Origin: Anadara kagoshimensis
Taxonomy: Eukaryota > Mollusca > Bivalvia > Arcoida > Arcidae
Length of the DNA stretch: 64,000 bases
Reading direction: 5' to 3'
NCBI GenBank assembly: GCA_021292105.1
Contig: CM037867.1
Coordinates: forward strand, 43,836,096 to 43,900,095
This document shows, in pieces, positions 35,090 through 46,116 of this stretch. The translations under genes were made by a program, and so were the position numbers. The notes beneath the pieces were generated by a model, which was not told the DNA's origin, ran no database searches, and saw nothing but the letters and a program-made list of their open reading frames with translations. The stretch's first letter is position 1; each line of letters begins with the position of its first letter.

Positions 35090-38000
35090 TTCATCACATC
35101 AAACTTGATATATTTATTGATATACTGACCTCAGTTCTACACAAGCGTTTACCTCTAGCATCAGGGGAGACAATCATTACATCAAACTTGATATATTTAC
35201 TGATATACTGACCTCAGTTCTACACAAGCGTTTATCTCTAGCATCAGGGGAGACAATCATTACATCAAACTTGATATATTTATTGATATACTGACCTCAG
35301 TATTACACGAGCGTTTACCTCTAGCATCAGGGGAGACAATCATCACATCAAACTTGATATATTTATTGATATACTGACCTCAGTTCTACCCGAGTGAGTG
35401 AGTGAGTAATGGTGTTTAACGTCCCAGTCAAGAATATTTCACTTATATCGAGACATCGCCAGCTATAGGCAGAATTTTTGCCTGTGCGTTGCACTGATGG
35501 CATTATACAGCAGGGTTCTTTAGCATGCCAAGCCCACCATGACACGGGACCTCGTTTATTTTAAGTTCCCATCCGAAAGAACCGTGACTTTCATTTCTAC
35601 CCGAGCATTTATCTCTAGCATCAGGGGAGACAATCATTAGATCAAACTTGATATTTATTGATATACAGACCTCAGTTCTACACGACCGTTTACCTCTAGC
35701 ATCAGGGGAGACAATCATTACATCAAACTTGATATTTACTGATATACTGACCTCAGTTCTACACAAGCATTTATCTCTAGCATCAGGGGAGACAATCATT
35801 ACATCAAACTTGATATTTATTGATATATTGACCTCAGTTCTACAGGAGCCTTTATCACTAGCATCAGGGGAGACAATAATCACATCAAACTTGATATATT
35901 TACTGATATACTGACCTCATTTCTACATGAGCGTTTACCTCTAGCATCAGGGGAGACAATCACTACATCAAACTTGATATTTATTGATATACTTTCCTCA
36001 GTTCTACACGAGAGTTCACCTCTAGCATCAGGGGAGACAATCATTACATCAAACTTTATATATTTATTGATATACTGACCTCAGTTCTACCCGAGAGTTC
36101 ACCTCTAGCATCAGGGGAGACAATCATTACATCAAACTTGATATATTTACTGATATACTGACCTCAGTTGTACACAAGTGTTTACTGCTAGCATCAGGGG
36201 AGACAATAATCACAACAAACTTGATATATTTATTGATATATGGACCTCAGTTCTACATGAGAGTTTACCTCTAGCATCAGGGGAGACAATCATTACATCA
36301 AACTTGATATTTATTGATATACCGACCTCAGTTCTACATGAGAGTTTACCTCTAGCATCAGGGGAGACAATCATTACATCAAACTTGATATTTATTGATA
36401 TATTGACCTCCGTTCTACACGAGAGTTTACCTCTAGCATCAAGGGAGACAATCATTACATCAAACTTGATATTTATTGATATACTGACCTCAGTTCTACA
36501 AGACCGTTTATCTCTAGCATCAGGGGAGACAATCATTACATCAAACTTGATATATTTACTGATATACTGACCTCAGTTCTACACGACCGTTTATCTCTAG
36601 CATCAGGGGAGACAATCATTACATCAAACTTGATATATTTACTGATATACTGACCTCAGTTCTACACGAGAGTTTACCTGTAGCATCAGGGGAGACAATA
36701 ATTACATCAAACTTGATATATTTACTGATATACTGACCTCAGTATTACACGAGCGTTTACCTCTAGCATCAGGGGAGACAATCATTACATCAAACTTGAT
36801 ATATTTACTGATATACTGACCTCAGTTCTACACGAGAGTTTACCTCTAGCATCAGGGGAGACAATCATTACATCAAACTTGATATATTTACTGATATACT
36901 GACCTCAGTTCTACACGAGCGTTTACCTCTACATCAGGGAGACAATCATTACATCAAACTTGATATTGATATACTGACCTCAGTTCTACACAAGAGTTTA
37001 CCTCTAGCATCAGGGAGACAATCATTACATCAAACTTGATATTTATTGATATACCGACCTCAGTTCTACACGAGAGTTTACCTCTAGCATCAAGGGAGAC
37101 AATCATTACATCAAACTTGATATTTATTGATATACTGACCTCAGTTCTACACAAGAGCTTACCTCTAGCATCAGGGGAGACAATCATTACATCAAACTTG
37201 ATATTTATTGATATACTGACCTCAGTTCTACACGAGAGTTTACCTCTAGCATCAGGGGAGACAATCATCACATCAAACTTGATATATTTACTGATATACT
37301 GACCTCAGTTCTACACGAGCGTTTACCTCTAACATCAGGGAAGACAATCATTACATCAAACTTGATATATTTACTGATATACTGACCTCAGTTCTACACG
37401 AGAGTTTACCTCTAGCATCAGGGGAGACAATCATTAAATCAAACTTGATATATTTACTGATATACTGACCTCAGTATTACACAAGCGTTTACCTCTAGCA
37501 TCAGGGGAGACAATCATTACATCAAACTTGATATATTTACTGATATACTGACCTCAGTTCTACACGAGAGTATACCTCTAGCATCAGGGGAGACAATCAT
37601 TACATCAAACTTGATATATTTACTGATATACTGACCTCAGTTCTACACGAGCGTTTACCTCTAACATCAGGGAAGACAATCATTACATCAAACTTGATAT
37701 TGATATACTGACCTCAGTTCTACACAAGAGTTTACCTCTAGCATCAGGGGAGACAATCATTACATCAAACTTGATATTTATTGATATACGACCTCAGTTC
37801 TACACGAGAGTTTACCTCTAGCATCAGGGGAGACAATCATCACATCAAACTTGATATATTTACTGATATACTGACCTCAGTTCTACACGAGCGTTTACCT
37901 CTAACATCAGGGAAGACAATCATTACATCAAACTTGATATTGATATACTGACCTCAGTTCTACACAAGAGTTTACCTCTAGCATCAGGGGAGACAATCAT

Positions 38001-39779
38001 TACATCAAACTTGATATTTATTGATATACCGACCTCAGTTCTACACGAGAGTTTACCTCTAGCATCAAGGGAGACAATCATTACATCAAACTTGATATAT
38101 TTACTGATATACTGACCTCAGTTCTACAAGACCGTTTATCTCTAGCATCAGGGGAGACAATCATTACATCAAACTTGATACATTTACTGATATACTGACC
38201 TCAGTATTACACGAGCGTTTACCTCTAGCATCAGGGGAGACAATCATTACATCAAACTTGATATTTATTGATATACCGACCTCAGTTCTACACAAGAGCT
38301 TACCTTTAGCATCAGGGGAGACAATCATTACATCAAACTTGATATTTATTGATATACTGACCTCAGTTCTACACGAGAGTTTACCTCTAGCATCAGGGGA
38401 GACAATCATCACATCAAACTTGATATATTTACTGATATACTGACCTCAGTTCTACACGAGCGTTTACCTCTACATCAGGGAAGACAATCATTACATCAAA
38501 CTTGATATTGATATACTGACCTCAGTTCTACACAAGAGTTTACCTCTAGCATCAGGGGAGACAATCATTACATCAAACTTGATATTTACTGATATACTGA
38601 CCTCAGTTCTACACAAGAGTTTACCTCTAGCATCAGGGGAGACAATCATTACATCAAACTTGATATTTATTGATATTGTGACCTCAGTTCTACACGAGCA
38701 TTTACCTCTAGCATCAGGGGAGACAATCATCACATCAAACTTGATATTTATTGATATACTGACCTCAGTTTACACGAGTTTACCTCTACATCAGGGGAGA
38801 CAATCATTACATCAAACTTGATATTGATATACTGACCTCAGTTCTACACGAGCGTTTACCTCAAGCATCAGGGGAGACAATCATCACATCAAACTTGATA
38901 TTTATTGATATACTGACCTCAGTTTTACACGAGCGTTTACCTCTAGCATCAGGGGAGACAATCATCACATCAAACTTGATATTTATTGATATACTGACCT
39001 CAGTTTTACACGAGCGTTTACCTCTAGCATCAGGGGAGACAATCATTACATCAAACTTGATATTTATTGATTTTGTGACCTCAGTTCTACACAATAGTTT
39101 ACCTCTAGCATCAGGGGAGACAATCATCACATCAAACTTGATATTTATTGATAGACTGACCTCAGTTTACACGAGCGTTTACCTCTAACATCAGGGAGAC
39201 AATCATTACATCAAACTTGATATTGATATACTGACCTCAGTTCTACACGAGCGTTTACCTCAAGCATCAGGGGAGACAATCATACATCAAACTGATATAT
39301 TTATTGATATACTGACCTCAGTTCTACATGAGAGTTTACCTCTAGCATCAGGGGAGACAATCATTACATCAAACTTGATATTTATTGATATACTGACCTC
39401 AGTTCTACACGAGAGTTTACCTCAAGCATCAGGGGAACAATAATCACATCAAACTTGATATATTATTGATATACTGACCTCAGTTCTGCACGAGCATTTA
39501 CCTCTAGCATCAGGGGAGACAATCATACATCAAACTTGATATTTATTGATATACTGACCTCAGTTCTACACGAGAGTTACCTCTAGCATCAGGGGAGACA
39601 ATAATCACATCAAACTTGATATATTTACTGATATACTGACCTCAGTTTACCTAAGAGTTCACCTCTAGCATCAGGGAAGACAATCATTACATCAAACTTT
39701 ATATATTTATTGATATACTGACCTCAGTTCTACCCGAAAGTTCACCTCTAGCATCAGGGGAGACAATCATCAAATCAAA
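35090..39779 (-). repeat. Tandem array of kinesin exon 4 3' ends with splice donors (81-83 bp unit)
   Basis: On the minus strand each unit is 57 nt homologous to the end of exon 4, encoding FDVMIVSPDARGKLSCRTE (real exon: FDLMIVSPDARGELSGRTE), then the donor GAG/GTCAGTATATCA and about 24 nt (26 in the longer variant) of intron before the next unit. About 55 units run without a break from the real exon (39723) to about 35090, apart from a SINE at 35395-35594. The 81 bp form keeps the reading frame from unit to unit; the 83 bp form and small indels break it. The donor GT is kept in almost all copies. Some units have short deletions. This is duplicated exon sequence, not new genes. Confidence 0.95.
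35395..35594 (-). mobile_element. 200 bp SINE inserted in the exon-derived array
   Basis: Flanked by an exact 11 bp duplication TTCTACCCGAG (35384-35394 and 35595-35605), present once in ordinary units. On the minus strand it ends GGGACGTTAAACACCATTAC, then TCACTCACTCA, a short-repeat tail. The inner segment GTCTCGATATAAGTGAAATA, then TTCTTGACTGGG, recurs as scraps at about 51395-51445, 52255-52310 and 52665-52700. Target duplication plus tail indicate target-primed insertion by a LINE. No clear tRNA head is visible at its 5' end. Confidence 0.85.
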
Positions 39780-39871
39780 CTGTTTCTTTTTATCTAGATC
39801 TTTACTGATATCATTAGCTTCTTGTATTTTTGGCAGTAAATCTAACAAATCATCTTGTAACAGAGAGTCAT
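39723..39871 (-). CDS. Kinesin-3 exon 4, source of the downstream array
   Basis: 149 nt: two bases completing a split Asp codon, then 49 codons, ending phase 0. Acceptor TTTTTAG/ATGACTCTC, donor ACTGAG/GTCAGTAT. It reads DDSLLQDDLLDLLPKIQEAN, then DISKDLDKKKQFDLMIVSPD and ARGELSGRTE. The EAN-x-IS-x-x-LDKK-x-xF-x-L-x-hVSP segment is typical of the post-FHA helix and strand in kinesin-3 proteins. The first 92 nt are unique; the last 57 nt plus donor match the array unit. The real copy differs from array units at several codons (GEL versus GKL, SGR versus SCR), which identifies it as the expressed exon because its Glu and Gly keep the unique upstream part in phase. Confidence 0.9.
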
Positions 39872-40064
39872 CTAAAAACAAGACAACATTTAACTTACAA
39901 TAAAGCTTTGATAACATGATCAGCAGGCCTCTGAATGCCATAAAACAAAGTCTTTTTTTTTCAACTGACTTTTGAAATCAAAAACTTTTATTCTGTTTGT
40001 GGAGTTTAGTTTAAACTTTTGACAACAAAACTAAGTAATCATAAAGCATGTGTAAACTGCATTA

Positions 40065-40475
40065 AGGTAGTTCCATACTTTACAAATCGCCTGAAAACAC
40101 AAATTGAAATTTTGATATGTTGTACATGGGCAACAACCATTTAACATGCCAAAATTTCAAGGCAGGTATTCGACTTACTTAAGAAGTTCTGAAGCGCCAC
40201 CTGGCGGCCATTTTCGTGACATAAATGATCAAAATACAACCACCGTAATCAACAAATAAGCTTTAATAATTTTTAGTTATGCTTAGAACCCAAAAGTGTC
40301 TTGCAATTAAATAAACCCTTATGTCATGACGATTATTTGGACCAATGGAAGTTTTACTTCCAGTCATGTGGTACTTTTCTACAGCGCCTCCTTCGAAGAG
40401 GCAGTTTCAATATTTCTGAATTCTGAAAGTACATCCCTTTCGTGAAATTGTAGATTATAAAAAAAACTAAGTCGA
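40065..40475. repeat. Dispersed element with AAGGTAGTTCCATA end
   Basis: From AAGGTAGTTCCATACTTTAC to CTACAGCGCC and AACTAAGTCGAATATGG it is the inverse of 13195-13620. See that entry for family features. Confidence 0.6.
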
Positions 40476-40532
40476 ATATGGCCTCTGATTTTCACATATT
40501 TTACACATGAATAAACAAGATTGATTTTAAAG

Positions 40533-41824
40533 AAGAGGCCCATTGGGCCTGATATGCTCACCTGTTAAATAATAGCTCGAATATCAAATGCAAAATCTTT
40601 CACAATAGTAACGATTTGAGGCTAAATTGTGAAAACAAAAGTACAAAAGTAAAAATACTAGGCCATTTTGGCATTTTTTGGTGTCTGTGACCTTGACCCT
40701 TGAATGTATGGCCTTTATTATTATATCAAAATGATTGTGATGCCAATACCCAACAGTCTAATATACATGCCTATATAAAATGTTTATAGTTTTGAGAAAA
40801 ACCTTTGAACCCATGTCCTTTTTCTATACATCAAAATGATCGTTGTATCAATACTAACAATATTCTAATATACATGTCTATACAAAAAGTTTATAGTTTA
40901 CAAGATAATTAACCATTTCGGTATTGTTTTGCATCTGCGACCTTGACCTTTGAAACCATGACCTTTTTCTATGCATCAAAATGATCCTTGTATCAATACC
41001 TACAACATCTAATATACATGCCTATACAAAAAGTTAGTAGTTTTCAAGATAATTAACCATTTCAGTAATATTTCGCATCTGTGACCTTGACCTTTGAACC
41101 CAAGACCTTAATCTGTATATCAAAATGATTGTTACATCAATACTAACAATATTCTAATATACATGTCTATACAAAAAGTTTATAGTTTTCGGGATAATTA
41201 ACCATTTCGGTATTGTTTTGCATCTGTGACCTTGACCTTTGAACCCATCACCTTTTCTATACATCAAAATGATCGTTGTATCAATATCTACAATATTCTA
41301 ATAAACATCCCTATACAAAAAGTTTATAGTTTTCCAGATAATAATTATAATCAGAGGTAAAAAAAAATTAGGTCATGACCTTCACAATTGACCTTGACCC
41401 CAATTTGAAGATAATAACAAGAATATGTCAAAACTAAAAACCCCATGTCATTATCTGGTCCAATAGTCAAGTTATAACAATTTGAAGCTATTTTACATTT
41501 TTTTTCAAAATTAAATGCAAAAAAACGTAACCTTAACCCTACAGTAGGCAAATATCACATCAGATTTTTTCTCTAATCATTGGTTTTGGAGAAGAAGATT
41601 TTTTAAGATTTTTGCACCCCTAGGTCACCTTGACCTAGATATGGTAGCCATGGCAACACCACGAACAAATCTAAGTTGCACCGGCCCTTATATTCTTCTT
41701 ACCAAGTTTCATTGAAATCTGTGCGGTAGTTTCAGAGGAGAAGTCAAAAATGTGTATTAATGAGGCACGCACGCACACACACACACACGCACATGCATGC
41801 ATGCACATACACACGCTGCGCTAA
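40533..41824 (+). mobile_element. Hairpin-ended element, 3' hairpin missing
   Basis: Starts AAGAGGCCCATTGGGCC, then TGATATGCTCACCTG. Four to five body units (ACCTTGACCTTTGAACCC, then ATACATCAAAATGATCGTTG, then ATACATGTCTATACAAAAAG). The single-copy 3' part has CACCTTGACCTAGATATGG, GTAGTTTCAGAGGAGAAG and an AC-rich linker. It stops at GCTGCGCTAA (41815-41824); in the sister copy (42025-42956) the same point is followed by 35 bases of hairpin, so the tip is deleted. Confidence 0.65.
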
Positions 41825-42024
41825 CAAAAATTAGGGGGTCATCAAGCTACTTTTTTTTTAAATTCCCCTCAAAAATGGTGAAAATGAAAAACAATCGTCA
41901 TTGCGTACATAAAAATTTATGATAAATGTCTCAAAATAGTACAATATCATTCATTTGTCATTTTTATGCAGTGTGAGCAAATAAATATGCCAACGATTTC
42001 TTCAAAGATAATCTGCTTTTCAAC

Positions 42025-42956
42025 AAGAGGTCCATGGGCCTTAATGCTTATTTGAGGCAGAGTACATATCTCATGCAGAGGTTCAAAGGTCATTAACATT
42101 AATTAAAGAGAATGTCTTAATTTTCAGAAGTAAGGGTGAATTATATGCAAGGATTTTTGCAAATTAATCATAACTTGTCCTAAAATACTATATTATATAT
42201 CTAAAGTCTAGCTACAATACATTATTTATAAACAGCTAAAAAATGAAAGACAAAAGTATGAAACTATGACCTTAATCTAATATCAAAATAATTGTTAAGC
42301 CAATGGCTAAAATATTCTAATATACATGTCTATACCAGATAATAATTGAAATCAGAGGTAAAAAAAATTAGGTCGTGACCTTCACAATTGACCTTGACCC
42401 CATTTTGTAAGTAATTACTAGAATATGTCAAAACTGAAAACCCCATGTCATTATCTGGTCAAATAATCAAGTTGTAACAAATTGAAGCTATTTTACGATT
42501 TTTTCAAAATTAAGCGCAAAAATGTGTAACCTATTTTTTTGTAAAATTTGAAGCTATTTCACGATTTTTTCAAAATTAAGCGCAAAAACGCGTAACCTAT
42601 TTTTTTGTCTGAATTTCACAAAATGAACAAACTATAGGCTTAAGACCCTAGAGAAGCCAAATATCACATCAGAATTTTTCTCCAATCATCAGTTTCAGAA
42701 AAGAAGATTTTTTCAAGATTTCTGCACCCCTAGGTCACCTTGACCTAGTTATGGTAGCCATGGCAACGCCATGAACAAATCTGAATTGCATAGGCCCATA
42801 GATACTTCTGACAAAGTTTCATGGAAATCTGTCTGGTAGTTTCAGAGGAGAAGTTGAAAATAGGTGTTAATGACACACACACACACACACACGCACGCAG
42901 ATACACATGCTGCGCTATGCCATAAGCTCACTTGACCTTTCGGTCAGGTGAGCTAA
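42025..42956 (+). mobile_element. Hairpin-ended element with GGTCAGGTGAGC stem
   Basis: Starts AAGAGGTCCATGGGCC, then TTAATGCTTATTTGAGG; ends AAGCTCACTTGACC-TTTC-GGTCAGGTGAGCTAA. Shares its 3' part with 41340-41820. The segment AATTTGAAGCTATTTTACGA, then TTTTTCAAAATTAAGCGCAA, is locally duplicated (42480-42600). Confidence 0.7.
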
Positions 42957-42959
42957 GAA

Positions 42960-43545
42960 ACCATGAAAAAGTGAAATAACTTATGCTTTTATCCCATAGC
43001 AACGGTTGCTAAGCACAGATAGAGTCTAAAAAAAGCGTGACCCAACATCTGAAAAATAGAGACAAAAATGTGATTTTCGACAAAAATTGTTCAGCCCCAT
43101 CTGGTGGCATTATTTTACATACCAAAATGACCATTGCCAAACATTTAAAAACTGTTGCATAACTTTTCTAATTTTTTTCTCTGTGTTTTTGCTCTATCTT
43201 TTAACAAACTCTGCACGCCGTCTATGCCATTGTTTTGGAATGATCACTGCAATTAGGCAAGTGAAAGCCCAGAAAATGATATTTTAGCCACCAAAGCTTT
43301 AGATATAATTCCTTTCGTAATTAATTTCTGAAAGGAAGGGAAATGCAAATATCTATTCTGAAGTGAGATTTATTCTTTAGTTTGTAATTATAAAAGTTTG
43401 GAACCCTGTTTCTGCCATATTTCTACAGACGTTGAAGAACATATACTAATGACGTCATAGACAAAAAGACATCAAAAAAGATGTCAAGAAATTACGCACA
43501 GAACGATGACGTCACCATGATTTGGAACTGCCTTAAGTCATTAGG
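42960..43545. repeat. Dispersed element, inverted copy of 7926-8560
   Basis: Contains CCATAGCAACGGTTGCTA near one end and CGATGACGTCACCATG, then TTTGGAACTGCCTTAA, at the other; both blocks occur inverted at 7929-8497. The open frame at 43087-43287 is not supported by anything else. Confidence 0.5.
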
Positions 43546-43649
43546 ACAAATAATTAATATTTTTTGCAATCATCAATAATCAAATCTAAATTTACCTTGA
43601 TTTTTTTGTATCAATCTTTTTTATATGCCCAGACCACTGAGTGAAAGTG

Positions 43650-44200
43650 AATTTATTTATATATATATATGTGTGAACATGAAGTTTTATATGTATGTGT
43701 AAAACTGTTCTTTTATATATGTGTGAATATGAATTTTATATGTATGTGTAAAACTGTACTTTTATATATGTGTGAACAGGAATTTTATATGTATGTGTAA
43801 AACTGTACTTTTATATATGTGTGAACAGGAATTTTATATGTATGTGTAAAACTGTACTTTTATAATTATATATGTGTAAAAGTGAATTTTTAAATGTATG
43901 TTTAAAACTGTATTTTTGAATTTAACAATTAAACTATTTTGAAATGGCATTCATAGGTAATATGAATGCCAAACTTTTGCACAACAAACTGAATGATAGC
44001 GCATCATGATATCGATTTATGTGTATTATCATATTTTAAATTTATGTGTAAAAGTGTATTTTTGAATCTATTTGTAAAAGTGTTAAAAGTGTATTTTTGA
44101 ATCTATGTTTAAAATCATATTTTAAATTTATGTGTAAAAGCGTATTTCAAATCTATGTGTAAAAGTGTATTTTTGAATCTATTTGCAAAAGCATATTTTG
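43650..44200. repeat. Degenerate minisatellite, about 46-48 bp unit
   Basis: Four good units of ATATGTGTGAACAGGAATTT, then TATATGTATGTGTAAAACTG, then TACTTT at 43660-43870, continuing as looser TGTGTAAAAGTGTATTTTTG repeats to about 44200. Confidence 0.8.
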
Positions 44201-45096
44201 AACTTTCTGGATGGACCTGTATATACCTTGAAATTTCTTATTGTGTTGACAACATAATGAAAGACAAATGGATGGATTGATGAATGAACTAATGGGATAA
44301 AAAAACAGAGCAGCAACTATGTGAATATATACGAATGGATGAATGGGATGGATAGATGGATGGACAGAGAAAGCAGCAACTATATGCTCTGCTTTCCATT
44401 CTGGAAGCAACAAAAATGCTAGTAATTTTGAATTCTGAAAAATAATTGTTCATTTATGTATATTTTCATATAAACAAAATAAAATTTTATAGAGAACCTG
44501 TGAGTTTTCATAACCTTTATTAGCATATGAAATGAATTTTCAATTTTAATTATCTTTGCAAGGAAAAATAATCCAAAACATGAAAACACATTTCATAAAA
44601 ACATAAAACAAACAAAACACTTGCTTTATCCAGGACAGTAAGACATTTTAATGCATATTTCACAAATATTCATTGTTCATGATTCAACATTTTTAATCTA
44701 ATGTTTCTGACTTTATATCCTTTCTTGTTTTGTTCATAAGAACAATACTGGAAGCAGTGGCATAACATGCATATAACCAAATAATCCTGTGCTTAGACAT
44801 GCAAAAGGAAGGGCTTACCAGAACATGACACAAAAATGTATATCAAAGCTTTTTTCTTCTTTTTTGTCAATTCAAAATTTTATCAAGTCAAGGATTCCCC
44901 CACACACATAGCATGTCGCGACTTGGGGCCCAATATTTCAATCAGGCATTTTTAATCATGTCTGTTCCTCATCGAAGTCAAAGTTTTAACATTAATTAAG
45001 TATAGTGCCATTATGTGTTTACTATATGTTTTTATCTTCTATTATCTATTGACATGTGCTATGAAATAAAAGTAAAAAAATAATAAAAATTTGATC
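44201..45096. other. AT-rich intron, nothing recognised
   Basis: A short stretch of GGATGGAT/GAATGGATGAAT-type simple sequence at about 44265-44365; otherwise AT-rich without exon-like frames on either strand. Confidence 0.5.
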
Positions 45097-45342
45097 TTAT
45101 TGTTTTTGTGTTTGTGTGATCTCGGGGGCTACAACTATTTCAAGTACATTTTTCCAGCTGTATAACGGTCTTTGAGCCAAATTGTTTTCCGGAGACCATG
45201 CAACAGGTCCACCACCCTGTAGTGTGGGCAGGCCTAAAACATTTGTGGTGCCTTTGGCACTATGCTTGCACATTAATTCTTCTCTGGCTATACCACTGGG
45301 TAGATCACCAGTATGAAGTAACAGTCCATCACACAAATACAC
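45097..45342 (-). pseudogene. Coding-like 81-codon fragment of unknown family
   Basis: The minus-strand frame reads MYLCDGLLLHTGDLPSGIAR, then EELMCKHSAKGTTNVLGLPT, LQGGGPVAWSPENNLAQRPL and YSWKNVLEIVV. The composition, with Trp, Cys and Gly-Pro turns in a region otherwise AT-rich, is protein-like. There is no good splice acceptor upstream and it does not fit the phase between kinesin exons 3 and 4, so it is not an obvious alternative exon. Probably a scrap of a transposon or retrocopied gene; not recognised. Confidence 0.35.
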
Positions 45343-45826
45343 AAAATAACAAACACAAACTTTCTAGTTCTGTGGTCTAGTGGGTCACACATGCCCCTAC
45401 ATTAACAAACTTTCCTACATTAACTGTCCTAAATGGACTTTTAATGTCCCCACACATGACTGTTTGTAAATTACAACACATGTTCAATGTATAAAGAAAC
45501 AAACTGTAAAGTTTCAGACTTGTTGGTTTTAAACCTGTTAGAGAATTTGATTATACAATGGGTACCCTTCACATAGAGAGCGGGTATAGTAGGAGACTTT
45601 ACATATAAACCAATAACTAAAACAAATGCATTTGTATGTTTTTTCTTGTTTTGTTAAATTTTTATTACAGGAGCTCTGCATCAAATGGTCATGGTGGAAT
45701 CCAGCAAAATCTTGTTTAAATTATGTTGCAAAAATTATATATCTAAAAGTGTAATGTGCATGTATGTGTAAAATGTAATCCTATATGTATGTAAAGAAAA
45801 AGAATTAATAACAAATTGTGACATAC

Positions 45827-45981
45827 CAGCAGACTTCCCACTACCACTGACATCAAATCCTGATTTTTTGGCAACCTCCTCAGAAGCTTGGTCAAAAGTA
45901 AAATGAGGATATTGAATCTTAGAACTATCTCTCTCTTTTGGATTGATAAATAAGAAATATTTTGTTGTTCCAAATATCAAT
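45827..45981 (-). CDS. Kinesin-3 exon 3, end of FHA domain
   Basis: 155 nt, entering after two bases of an Arg codon and leaving one base of the Asp codon completed by exon 4. Acceptor TTATTTCAG/ATTGATATT, donor CTGCTG/GTATGTCA. It reads (R)LIFGTTKYFLFINPKERDSS, then KIQYPHFTFDQASEEVAKKS and GFDVSGSGKSA. HNDR-LIFG-x-x-x-YFLF-x-NP is the last strand pair of the FHA fold as found in kinesin-3 motors; the following acidic/Lys segment is the linker. Confidence 0.9.
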
Positions 45982-46116
45982 CTGAAATAAACAGGAATAT
46001 TAAATATGATAATGAAATGTACAGTCATACAGTGGCACTAAACACCAGTATAAAAATCAACAGAAATATATATACCAGATCAGAAATATATATATATACC
46101 AGATCAAATATATATA

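Noticed and set aside
36178-39188. Many plus- and minus-strand open frames of 80-130 codons between 35.5 and 39.2 kb
   Set aside because: They are frames through the exon-derived array. The minus-strand ones show kinesin-like residues only because the unit was copied from exon 4.
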